From: Nonomuraea montanisoli
GTDB taxonomy: Bacteria > Actinomycetota > Actinomycetes > Streptosporangiales > Streptosporangiaceae
Direction of reading: 5' to 3'
Length of the DNA: 64,000 nucleotides
Assembly (NCBI RefSeq): GCF_013363975.1
Contig: NZ_JABWGN010000004.1
Span: 496,001 to 560,000, forward strand
The position numbers and the translations under genes are program-made. The notes under the pieces are model-generated. The model did not search any database, had not been told where the DNA came from, and saw only the letters and a program-made list of their open reading frames with translations. Positions 1-7,272 of the stretch are shown here, piece by piece (the stretch's first letter is position 1; each line of letters opens with the position of its first letter).

Positions 1-243
1 GTGGGCGGCGGCATGCTGCGCGACGTGCTGGCCGGCGAGATCCCGACGCTGCTGTACGACCGGCAGCTCTACGCGGTGCCCGCACTGCTCGGCTCGGCCA
101 TGATGGCGGAGCTGTCCACGCTGGGGCTGCACGGCTGGCCGGCCACGCTGGCCTCGGCGGTGGTGGCCTTCGGGCTGCGCGTGGCCGCGATGCGCTACAA
201 GCTGCGCGCCCCGCTGGCCCGGGGCGTCCCGCCCTCCGAGTGA
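1..243 (+). CDS. TRIC-type (UPF0126/YadS-like) cation channel, 3' end only
   Basis: The window opens inside this gene, so only the last 80 residues are present and the start lies upstream. The fragment begins with GGGMLRDVLAGE, the conserved glycine-rich loop of the UPF0126/TRIC repeat, and continues with hydrophobic helices (roughly residues 20-70) and a basic end. The family forms trimeric inner-membrane monovalent cation channels with two repeats of three helices; what is left is the second repeat. The gene is followed after about 95 bases by the convergent MocR-type regulator. The family assignment rests on the short conserved segment, so it is good but not certain. Confidence 0.78.
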   Translation: MGGGMLRDVLAGEIPTLLYDRQLYAVPALLGSAMMAELSTLGLHGWPATLASAVVAFGLRVAAMRYKLRAPLARGVPPSE

Positions 244-337
244 GCCGCCGCCGGGCCCCGGAGCCGGAATGAGGGCCGCCGGGCCGCGAAGCCGGGAGGG
301 CCGGGCGAGGCCGGGCGCGGCCGGGCGCGGGCCCGGG

Positions 338-1789
338 TCAGATCATCGGGACCAGCGCGTCGGCGGGCAGGCCGCCCGCGGCCGGGCCGCGCTCGCGGGC
401 GGCGGCGATGCGTTCCACGGCCTCCTCCAGCACCGCCGGCGGCAGCGTGTACGGCACGCGCAGGTACCCCTCCAGCGTCCCCTCCAGGCCGAACCACGTC
501 CCCGCCGCCAGCCGCACGCCGCGCGTGGCGGCGGCCTCGCACAGGGAGACGGCCGAGGCGGAGTCGTGCCGCACCCACAGCGACCCGCCGCCGCGCGGCA
601 CCTCGAACCGCCAGGCCGGCAGCCGCTCGCGCAGCGCGGCCACCAGCGTCGCGCGGGAGGCGCGCAGGCCGCGCAGCCGCTCGGCCCTGGTCTCCTCCAT
701 CCGGTCGAACAGCCGGGCCACCGTGAGCTGCTCCAGCACCGGGCTGGCGATGTCGACGGCCGCCCGCCGCACGGCCAGCCGGCGGATCAGCGCGGTGCCG
801 GCGCGCAGCCAGCCGATGCGCAGCCCGCCCCACCACAGCTTGGAGGCCGAGCCGATGGTGACCATGCGGTTGTCGGTGTCGAAGGCGGCCATGGGCGCGT
901 GACCGCCGTCGTCGTCCCCGTCCAGGTCGAGCTCCGCCCACGTCTCGTCGATGACGATCATGGTGTCGGTGCGGCGGGCCGCGCCGGCGACGGCGGCGCG
1001 GGTGGCGTCGTCCATGAGGGCGCCGGTCGGGTTCTGGAAGTCGGGCATGAGGTAGGCGACGCGGGCCGCCGACTGGCGCAGGGCGCAGGCGACGAGATCG
1101 GCCTGCCAGCCCTCGTGCGAGATGCCGACCGGCACGAGCCGGGCGCCGCGGTGCCGGGCCACGTCGATGGCGTGCGTGTAGGTGGGCGACTCGACCAGGA
1201 CGGCGTCGCCCGGCCCGGCCAGCAGGCTCATGGCCAGGTGCAGGGCGTGCTGCGAGCCGGTGGTGACGAGGATCTGCTCGGGCCGGGTGGCCAGGCCGCG
1301 CGCGGTGTAGCGGGCGGCGATCCGCTCACGCAGCACCGGCAGGCCCATGGGGTCGTAGCCGTTGCCCATGCCGTACCGCGGCAGGTCCTCCACCGCCTCG
1401 GCCATCACCTCGCGCAGCGCGGAGGGCGCGGGCGGGGCGGCGGTATGGAGCTGGATGAGGCCGTCCTGGCCGGTGGACAGCCACGGGTTGTCGGCGGTGG
1501 AGGCGGGGTCGGGCAGCGCCGTCCAGCTCCCGGAGCCCTGCCGGCTCTCCAGGTACCCTCGCTCGCGCAGCAGGTCGTAGGCGGCGGTCACGGTGGTGCG
1601 GCTGACGCCGAGGGTCTCCGCCAGGTGCCGCTCGGCGGGCATGCGCACGCGGACGGGGATGCGCCCGTCGAGGATGAGCGCGCGCACGGCGTCGGCGAGC
1701 GCCCGGTAGTACGGCCGGGCCTCCGCCGGCACGTCGGTGAGCCGGGCCACCTGCGCCGCCCCCAGAAACCTCATCAGGCCACTTTTCAT
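338..1789 (-). CDS. MocR-family (YczR-like) PLP-binding transcriptional regulator
   Basis: This 483-residue protein has a GntR-type winged helix (about residues 15-80, with MPAERHLAETLGVSRTTV) fused to a fold-type I aminotransferase domain. The PLP domain keeps PDFQNPTG and the lysine of GSASKLWWGG. That is the MocR/GntR architecture: PLP is used as an effector and the protein acts on DNA. The divergent neighbour 49 bases away is a YczE-like membrane protein, the classic partner of the YczR subgroup, so it probably controls that gene and itself. The ATG at 1789 was chosen because the wHTH starts about 15 residues later; a second ATG lies at 1774. The long in-frame extension to 2461 overlaps the neighbour and is not real. 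Confidence 0.85.
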   Translation of the reverse strand: MKSGLMRFLGAAQVARLTDVPAEARPYYRALADAVRALILDGRIPVRVRMPAERHLAETLGVSRTTVTAAYDLLRERGYLESRQGSGSWTALPDPASTADNPWLSTGQDGLIQLHTAAPPAPSALREVMAEAVEDLPRYGMGNGYDPMGLPVLRERIAARYTARGLATRPEQILVTTGSQHALHLAMSLLAGPGDAVLVESPTYTHAIDVARHRGARLVPVGISHEGWQADLVACALRQSAARVAYLMPDFQNPTGALMDDATRAAVAGAARRTDTMIVIDETWAELDLDGDDDGGHAPMAAFDTDNRMVTIGSASKLWWGGLRIGWLRAGTALIRRLAVRRAAVDIASPVLEQLTVARLFDRMEETRAERLRGLRASRATLVAALRERLPAWRFEVPRGGGSLWVRHDSASAVSLCEAAATRGVRLAAGTWFGLEGTLEGYLRVPYTLPPAVLEEAVERIAAARERGPAAGGLPADALVPMI

Positions 1790-1837
1790 GATTGGACCTG
1801 TTTTGGCAAGCAGGTGGCCTGCCACTCTGGGACCACT
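1790..1837. promoter_or_regulatory. Divergent yczR/yczE promoter region with repeated GGACC and GGCC half-sites
   Basis: These 48 bases separate two divergent start codons and must hold both promoters. They contain TTGGACCTG (1792-1800), a perfect inverted repeat GCAGG-TGG-CCTGC (1810-1822), and TGGGACCAC (1828-1836). The spaced GGACC elements are candidate MocR binding sites, since this family typically uses repeated half-sites. GGGA at 1829-1832 can serve as the ribosome binding site of the plus-strand gene. The operator role is inferred. Confidence 0.5.
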
Positions 1838-2440
1838 ATGAGCGAAGCGTCCATTCCCCATCTGGGCTCCCTGCCCTCCCGCCTCACCCGGCTCTACGGC
1901 GGCCTGGCCCTGTACGGCCTCGGCATCGGCCTGCAGGTCCGCTCGGGGCTGGGCAACGGCCCGTGGGACACCTTCCACCAGGGTGTGGCCGGCCACCTGG
2001 GCCTGTCGATCGGCACCGTGATCATCGGGGTGGGCGCGCTGGTCATGCTGCTGTGGATCCCGATGCGGCAGCGGCCCGGCCTGGGCACGATCAGCAACGT
2101 GATCTGCGTCGGCCTGTTCGCCGACGCCGCGCTGTTCCTGCTGCCCGTTCCCGGCCACTGGGCGCTGAGCTGGCTCTACCTGGCTCTGGCCCTCGTGTCG
2201 ATCGCGATGGCCACCGTGCTCTACATCGGCGCCGGCATGGGCCCCGGACCGCGCGACGGCCTGATGACCGGGCTGGTCCGGCTCGGCCTGTCGCTGCGGC
2301 TGGGCCGCTTCCTCATCGAGGTGACCGTGCTGGCGGCGGGCTGGCTGCTCGGCGGCACGGTGGGCGTCGGCACGCTGGTGTTCGCGCTGGCGATCGGGCC
2401 GCTGACCCAGCTCTTCGCCCGCCGCTTCCCCCTGACGTGA
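1838..2440 (+). CDS. YczE/YyaS-like integral membrane protein
   Basis: This 200-residue protein has about five hydrophobic segments and the glycine-rich motif RSGLGNGPWDTFHQG near residue 40, repeated in related form as GAGMGPGPRDGLM near residue 130. These paired G-x-GPWD / G-x-GPRD motifs are typical of the YczE/YitT-type membrane family. The substrate is unknown for the family, although transport is assumed. It is divergent from a MocR regulator, a linkage known for YczR-YczE pairs. The ATG at 1838 has GGGA six bases upstream. Confidence 0.82.
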   Translation: MSEASIPHLGSLPSRLTRLYGGLALYGLGIGLQVRSGLGNGPWDTFHQGVAGHLGLSIGTVIIGVGALVMLLWIPMRQRPGLGTISNVICVGLFADAALFLLPVPGHWALSWLYLALALVSIAMATVLYIGAGMGPGPRDGLMTGLVRLGLSLRLGRFLIEVTVLAAGWLLGGTVGVGTLVFALAIGPLTQLFARRFPLT

Positions 2441-2519
2441 TCGCGCCGCCGGGTCCGTCATGACGCGACGTGCTCGGACCCGGCAGCGCGATCGCCCTCA
2501 CGGCGAGTAGCGTCAAGGC

Positions 2520-4310
2520 ATGCGGATCGAGGACTACGCCCTGATCGGAGACATGCAGTCGGCTGCCCTGGTGGGCAGGGACGGTTCGATCGACTGGCTC
2601 TGCCTGCCCAGGTTCGACTCCCCGGCGTGCTTCGCGGCGCTGCTCGGCGGAGACCGCAACGGCCACTGGTGGATCGGCCCGCCCGGCCGGCAGCCCGCCA
2701 CCCGCCGCCGCTACCGTCCCGACACGCTCATCCTGGAGAGCGAGTGGGACACCCCCACGGGCACGGTCCGAGTGATCGACTTCATGCCGCCCCGCGACGT
2801 CAACCCCGACGTGGTGCGCATCGTGGAGGGCGTCTCCGGCACGGTCGAGGTGGCCACCCAGTTGCGCGTGCGCTTCGACTACGGCCGCATCGTCCCCTGG
2901 GTGCGGCGCACCGACGGGCACCTCCAGGCCGTCGGCGGGCCCGACTCCGCCTGGCTGCACTCGCCCGTCCCCCTCAAGGGCGGCGACTACGCCCACCGCG
3001 CCACCTTCCACGTCAAGGCCGGCCAGCGGCTGCCGTTCGTGTTCACCTGGCACCCCTCGCACGAGCCGATGCCCACCCAGATCCATGCCGAGCACCAGCT
3101 CGACGAGACCGAGTCGCTGTGGAAGGAGTGGGTGGCCACCTGCACCCACGGAGGTCCCTGGCGCGACGCGGTGGTGCGCTCCCTCATCACCCTCAAGGCC
3201 CTGACCTACGCCCCCACCGGCGGCATCGTCGCCGCCCCCACGACCTCCCTGCCGGAGGACCTCGGCGGGGTCCGCAACTGGGACTACCGCTACTGCTGGC
3301 TGCGCGACGCCACGATGACGCTCGAGGCGCTGCTGAACAACGGCTACCTCGGCGAGGCCGCCGAGTGGCGGTCGTGGCTGCTGCGCGCGATCGCCGGCCG
3401 CTCCCAGGACCTCCAGATCATGTACGGCGTGGCGGGCGAGCGTCGGCTGCCCGAGATGCAGCTCGACTGGCTCGACGGCTACGAGGGCTCCCGGCCGGTC
3501 CGCATCGGCAACGACGCCGTCAACCAGCTCCAGCTCGACGTCTACGGCGAGGTGATGAACGCCCTCTACCTGGCCGGCGCCTCCGGCCTGACGGCCGACG
3601 AGCGCGCCTGGTCCATCCAGCGCCAGCTCCTGGACTACGTCGAGGAGCACTGGGACGAGCCGGACGAGGGCCTGTGGGAGGTGCGCGGCCCGCGCCGGCA
3701 CTTCACCCACTCCAAGGTCATGTGCTGGGTGGCGCTCGACCGGGCGGTCAAGTACGTCGAGCGGTACGGCCGGGTCGGCCCCGCCGACAAGTGGCGGAGC
3801 ACGCGCGACCGCATCCACGCCGAGGTGTGCGAGAACGCCTTCGACGCCCAGCGCAACACCTTCACCCAGTCCTACGGCTCCACCGAGCTGGACGCGTCGC
3901 TGCTGCTCATGCCCATGGTCGGGTTCCTGCCCGCCGACGACCCGCGCATGGTGGGCACCGTGGCGGCCATCGAGAAGGAGCTGATGTCCGACGGCTTCGT
4001 GCTGCGCTACCCGGTGGCCGAGGACAACGACGTCGACGGGCTGCCCGGGGGCGAGGGCGCGTTCCTGGCGTGCAGCTTCTGGCTGGTCGAGGTCATGGCC
4101 ATGCAGGGGCGCAAGGACGAGGCGAAGGAGCTGTTCGAGCGGCTGCTGGCGCTGCGCAACGACCTGGGCCTGCTGTCGGAGGAGTACGACCCCCGCTACT
4201 CCCGGCTGGTCGGCAACTTCCCGCAGGCGTTCAGCCACGTGCCGCTGATCCACGCGGCCCGCGCGCTGTCCGAGCACGACGAGACGCCCAAGCTGGCCCG
4301 CGACACCTGA
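2520..4310 (+). CDS. Glycoside hydrolase family 15 protein (glucoamylase/trehalase-like)
   Basis: This 596-residue cytosolic protein starts with MRIEDYALIGDMQSAALV and a beta-rich N-terminal domain (about 1-220), followed by an (alpha/alpha)6 barrel. Barrel landmarks are VRNWDYRYCWLRDATMTL and, near the end, LLSEEYDP followed by GNFPQAFSHV; the glutamates in the latter region fit the GH15 catalytic base. Members hydrolyse alpha-linked glucosides, including trehalose in actinobacterial enzymes, so glucan or trehalose turnover is the likely role. There is no signal peptide. The gene stands alone, and the ATG at 2520 fits the conserved N-terminus. Confidence 0.9.
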   Translation: MRIEDYALIGDMQSAALVGRDGSIDWLCLPRFDSPACFAALLGGDRNGHWWIGPPGRQPATRRRYRPDTLILESEWDTPTGTVRVIDFMPPRDVNPDVVRIVEGVSGTVEVATQLRVRFDYGRIVPWVRRTDGHLQAVGGPDSAWLHSPVPLKGGDYAHRATFHVKAGQRLPFVFTWHPSHEPMPTQIHAEHQLDETESLWKEWVATCTHGGPWRDAVVRSLITLKALTYAPTGGIVAAPTTSLPEDLGGVRNWDYRYCWLRDATMTLEALLNNGYLGEAAEWRSWLLRAIAGRSQDLQIMYGVAGERRLPEMQLDWLDGYEGSRPVRIGNDAVNQLQLDVYGEVMNALYLAGASGLTADERAWSIQRQLLDYVEEHWDEPDEGLWEVRGPRRHFTHSKVMCWVALDRAVKYVERYGRVGPADKWRSTRDRIHAEVCENAFDAQRNTFTQSYGSTELDASLLLMPMVGFLPADDPRMVGTVAAIEKELMSDGFVLRYPVAEDNDVDGLPGGEGAFLACSFWLVEVMAMQGRKDEAKELFERLLALRNDLGLLSEEYDPRYSRLVGNFPQAFSHVPLIHAARALSEHDETPKLARDT

Positions 4311-4362
4311 CCCGCGGGCGGGGCGCTCGCCATCCCGCGCTCGGGCGCGCCGCGCTCACCGT

Positions 4363-4392
4363 GGGCGGGGCGGGGCGGGGGGCCGGGGCGGG
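4363..4392 (+). other. G-run tract with G-quadruplex potential
   Basis: On the plus strand six runs of three to six G are separated by one or two C, lying just after the GH15 stop and before the convergent DUF1444-like gene. The spacing fits the usual four-run quadruplex rule. It is C-rich on the minus strand. A role in terminating convergent transcription is possible but not shown. Confidence 0.5.
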
Positions 4393-4396
4393 CCGG

Positions 4397-5368
4397 TCAG
4401 GCGGCGAGGCGGGCGAGGACGCGGGCGAAGTCGGGCGGGGGCGCGACGACCAGCCGCGTCTGCCCGTCGCGCAGCTCGATGTCGGCCCGGATGAGCGTCA
4501 GCCGCCCCTGGTGCCACCAGTAGACCTGCGGGCTGAGCCCGCCCGTGCGGGCGGCGTGGACGCGCAGCCGCTCGATGGCCCGCACCACGCCGATCCCGTT
4601 CACGGGATGCACGAGCAGCGTGTACGGGTCGGGCAGCACGGCGAGGACGCCGTGGGCGGGCACGGGCAGGTAGGCGCCGAGCCAGCGCAGGTGCGTCGCC
4701 GCCGAGGGGGTGCGGCCGGTCAGCCGGGTGACGGCCGTGCCGGACAGCTCGATGGCCTCGACCGACAGCCTCTCGCCGCGCCGCACGTTGCCGACGGCCC
4801 GGTCCAGGGCCTCGCCGGGCGGCACGGGCCAGCAGCCGGCCTCCTCGGGCAGCACCGGGCGGGCGCCGACGGTGAGCAGCTCCACCAGGTCGCCGTTGAG
4901 GTGGCGGCCGACCACGCGGGTCAGGTCGGGCACGTCGTCGACCGCCTCGACGCGGGTGCCCAGCAGCGGCCCGGCCCGGTCGTAGTCACAGGCGTCCACC
5001 CCGCCCGCGGGGTCCGCGATGTCTCCGGCGCCGCCCGCGGCGTCCGCCATGCCCCTGGCGCCGGGGTCCGCGATGCCTCTGGCGCCGCCCGCGGCGCCGA
5101 CGGCTCGCGCCAGGTGCTGGGAGACGAGGGTCGGCCAGTCCTCGCGCGGCCGGCGGCCCGCCTCGCGGCGCAGCCCGGTGAGCCGGACGAGGATCTCGCC
5201 GTCGCGCGGCCGGCGGGGAGCCGGCAGGCGGAGGGTGAGCGAGGTGCCGTCGGCGGCGAAGGCGCAGGTGAAGCCGAGGGAATCAGCCACAAGTGCGAGC
5301 AGGGAGTCGAGGTCGACGTCCTCGACCGCCCTGCGCGAGGGTTTCCGGCCACGTCGGAAGAACTTCAC
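4397..5368 (-). CDS. DUF1444 (YtpQ)-like protein of unknown function
   Basis: This 323-residue protein has no signal peptide. The C-terminal half (PEEAGCWPVPPGEAL, then RGERLSVEAIEL, then LPVPAHGVLAVLPDPY) has the pattern I associate with the DUF1444/YtpQ family, which has no defined function. Between residues about 90 and 128 is a low-complexity insert of imperfect repeats (GIADPGA, GMADAAG, DIADPAG) that looks like a recent expansion. I chose GTG 5368, with GGGACG upstream, over the longer ATG form, whose extra N-terminus is arginine-rich and unlike coding sequence. The family call is moderate; the reading frame is well supported. Confidence 0.6.
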   Translation of the reverse strand: MKFFRRGRKPSRRAVEDVDLDSLLALVADSLGFTCAFAADGTSLTLRLPAPRRPRDGEILVRLTGLRREAGRRPREDWPTLVSQHLARAVGAAGGARGIADPGARGMADAAGGAGDIADPAGGVDACDYDRAGPLLGTRVEAVDDVPDLTRVVGRHLNGDLVELLTVGARPVLPEEAGCWPVPPGEALDRAVGNVRRGERLSVEAIELSGTAVTRLTGRTPSAATHLRWLGAYLPVPAHGVLAVLPDPYTLLVHPVNGIGVVRAIERLRVHAARTGGLSPQVYWWHQGRLTLIRADIELRDGQTRLVVAPPPDFARVLARLAA

Positions 5369-5411
5369 GCGCGGCGTCCCATCATGTCCGATTTGTCCTG
5401 GTCTGTCCCTC

Positions 5412-6356
5412 CTACCTTGCCTGGTCGCCGCTGCGGATCGGTCCAGCCAGCGAGCACGATTCGGTATCGATAACGGCCGGGGCTCCAAGCCACACACTCA
5501 GCTGTGGTGATCCGTGCCCAACCGGCAGTCCCGCCAGGATCGGCACGCCCAGCGGCAGCAGCCGGTCGCGCAGCACCGGATAGGGGTCACCGCAGTCCAC
5601 CCACGAGCCGAGCACGAGGCCCCGCACACCGTCGAACGCCCCAGCCTGCAGGAGCTGGGTGAGCATCCGGTCGATCCGGTACGGCTCCTCGCCGATGTCC
5701 TCCAGCAGCACGATCCGCCCGTCGAAGGACGGGTGGTGGCGGGTGCCGCACATCGCGGCGAGCAGCGACAGGTTGCCGCCGGTCAGCACGCCCTCGGCCC
5801 GGCCCGGCGACAGCACCAGCTCGCCGGTGACCGCGGGCGCCCGTCCGGCCAGGGCCGCCTGGAAGTTCTCCCACGACACCGGCTCGGGCCCGCTCTCACC
5901 GGCGATCGTGTCGCAGGCCGGCATCGGGCCGTGCAGGGTCGGCACGCCCAGTTCGGCGGCGAAGACGTGGTGCAGCGCGGTGATGTCGCTGGAGCCGACG
6001 AGCGTCTTCGGCCCGGCGGCCCGCATCGCGTCCCAGTCGATCAGGCCGAGCAGCCGCGCCGCGCCGTACCCGCCCCGCGCGCAGAACACCGCGGAGACGG
6101 CCGGGTCGCACCAGGCGGCCTGCAGGTCGGCGGCGCGGCCCTCGTCCGAGCCGGCCAGGTAGGGCAGCTCCTGCCGGTCGAGCACCCGCCCGCCGGCCGC
6201 CACCTTCAGCCCCAGCCCCTCCAGGCGCTGGATGCCGCGCTTGAGCAACGTGGCGTCCGGCGGCCCCGACGGCGCCACGACCGCGACGGTGTCGCCCGGC
6301 CGCAACGCGGTGATCTGTCCTTCGGGCCTGACGGGCCCGGTCCCTGGCTCGTTCAC
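5412..6356 (-). CDS. S66 family LD-carboxypeptidase (LdcA/MccF-like)
   Basis: This 314-residue serine peptidase keeps LRPGDTVAVVAPSGPP at the N-terminus, FCARGGYGAARLL, the nucleophile motif VGSSDITAL, the glutamate region LLEDIGEEPYRIDRML, and the histidine region LPVGHGSPQLSVWLG. These match the Ser-Glu-His triad of S66 enzymes, which either trim the terminal D-Ala from tetrapeptide cell-wall fragments or cleave microcin C-like toxins. With no adjacent toxin genes, peptidoglycan recycling is the simpler reading. GTG 6356 gives a 17-residue lead to LRPGD. Only 31 bases separate it from the divergent sulfotransferase start, and no clear ribosome site is seen, so a leaderless message is possible. 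Confidence 0.88.
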   Translation of the reverse strand: MNEPGTGPVRPEGQITALRPGDTVAVVAPSGPPDATLLKRGIQRLEGLGLKVAAGGRVLDRQELPYLAGSDEGRAADLQAAWCDPAVSAVFCARGGYGAARLLGLIDWDAMRAAGPKTLVGSSDITALHHVFAAELGVPTLHGPMPACDTIAGESGPEPVSWENFQAALAGRAPAVTGELVLSPGRAEGVLTGGNLSLLAAMCGTRHHPSFDGRIVLLEDIGEEPYRIDRMLTQLLQAGAFDGVRGLVLGSWVDCGDPYPVLRDRLLPLGVPILAGLPVGHGSPQLSVWLGAPAVIDTESCSLAGPIRSGDQAR

Positions 6357-6387
6357 GTGCCAAACGGTGTCACACTTGTGCTCCAGT

Positions 6388-7272
6388 ATGCGACTTCCGC
6401 CCCACATCCTCGTGGTCAACGGCATCAAGGTCCGCCGCCCGGTCTTCCTGCTCGGAGCGCCGCATTCCGGCACGGATCTGCTCGGCCGTGCCCTGAAGCG
6501 GTCACCGGGCTTCCACGTGACCATGGGCCGGGCCTGCGTGGCCCACGTCCTGTACGCCTTCGCCCGCAAGCCGTCCATCGGCGAGAGCTCCGGCGCCGTG
6601 CGGGTGCTGCGCGACGCGCTGGCCGAGTCGTGGCAGGTGATGCCCGACTCGTGCCGGCTGTGCGGCCCGGCGTGCCGGGAGGCGGGCGGGGTCACGGGCG
6701 GCGGCCCCTGCGTCGCGACGGCCGACGTCACCCGCTTCGGCGACGCCAGCCCCGACCTCATCTACAGCGCCGCCACGCTGCTGCGCGCCTTTCCCGACGC
6801 CCGGTTCGTCCAGATCGTGCGTGACGGCCGCGACGTGGTGGCCGACATGCTGGCCGACCCGGCGTGCCTGGCGTGGTTCAAACCGGCGATGCTGTCGGGC
6901 GAGACCGAGTTCCCCAACGCGTTCCTCGGCGTCAACCGCGACGAGCACCTCGACAAGTGGAAGGGCATGCCGGTCGCCGGCAAGAGCGCCCTGCGCTGGC
7001 GCAGCGCCGTGCGGCTGAGCGCCGTGCTCCGCCGCGACCTGCCCGAGGACCAGCTCCTGACCCTGCGCTACGAGGATCTGGCGCTCAGGCCGGCCCAGGC
7101 GGTGGCGTCGGTGGCGGCCTTCCTCGGCACGCGCGTCTCCAAGGTCGCCCTGTACGGCGGCGGCCCGCCGGAGAGCGGCGCGTGGCGCACCCGGCTGCGG
7201 CCGGACGACCTCGCCCTGGTGGAGAAGGTCGCCCGGCAGGAGCTCACGACGCTGGGCTACCTGACGAGCTGA
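6388..7272 (+). CDS. PAPS-dependent sulfotransferase family protein with a four-cysteine insert
   Basis: This 294-residue protein has the 5'-phosphosulfate loop (FLLGAPHSGTDLLGRAL, residues about 20-36) and the 3'-phosphate segment (FVQIVRDGRDVVADM). It ends with the usual sulfotransferase C-terminus reaching LTTLGYL. Between them (residues about 88-112) lies an unusual cysteine cluster CRLCGPAC followed by a fourth Cys (spacing x2, x3, x11) that could bind a metal or form disulfides. The substrate is unknown. Its last 29 bases overlap the 3' end of the convergent ABC exporter gene. Confidence 0.82.
   Translation: MRLPPHILVVNGIKVRRPVFLLGAPHSGTDLLGRALKRSPGFHVTMGRACVAHVLYAFARKPSIGESSGAVRVLRDALAESWQVMPDSCRLCGPACREAGGVTGGGPCVATADVTRFGDASPDLIYSAATLLRAFPDARFVQIVRDGRDVVADMLADPACLAWFKPAMLSGETEFPNAFLGVNRDEHLDKWKGMPVAGKSALRWRSAVRLSAVLRRDLPEDQLLTLRYEDLALRPAQAVASVAAFLGTRVSKVALYGGGPPESGAWRTRLRPDDLALVEKVARQELTTLGYLTS

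Noticed and set aside
338..1789. A metabolic aminotransferase
   Set aside because: The N-terminal GntR winged helix and divergent YczE-like gene point to a MocR regulator; PLP is likely an effector.
269..2440. Very long plus-strand frame covering the MocR gene and YczE
   Set aside because: Its first 520 residues are a shadow of the minus-strand regulator (Arg/Gly/His-rich, no domain); only the last 200 residues from 1838 are real.
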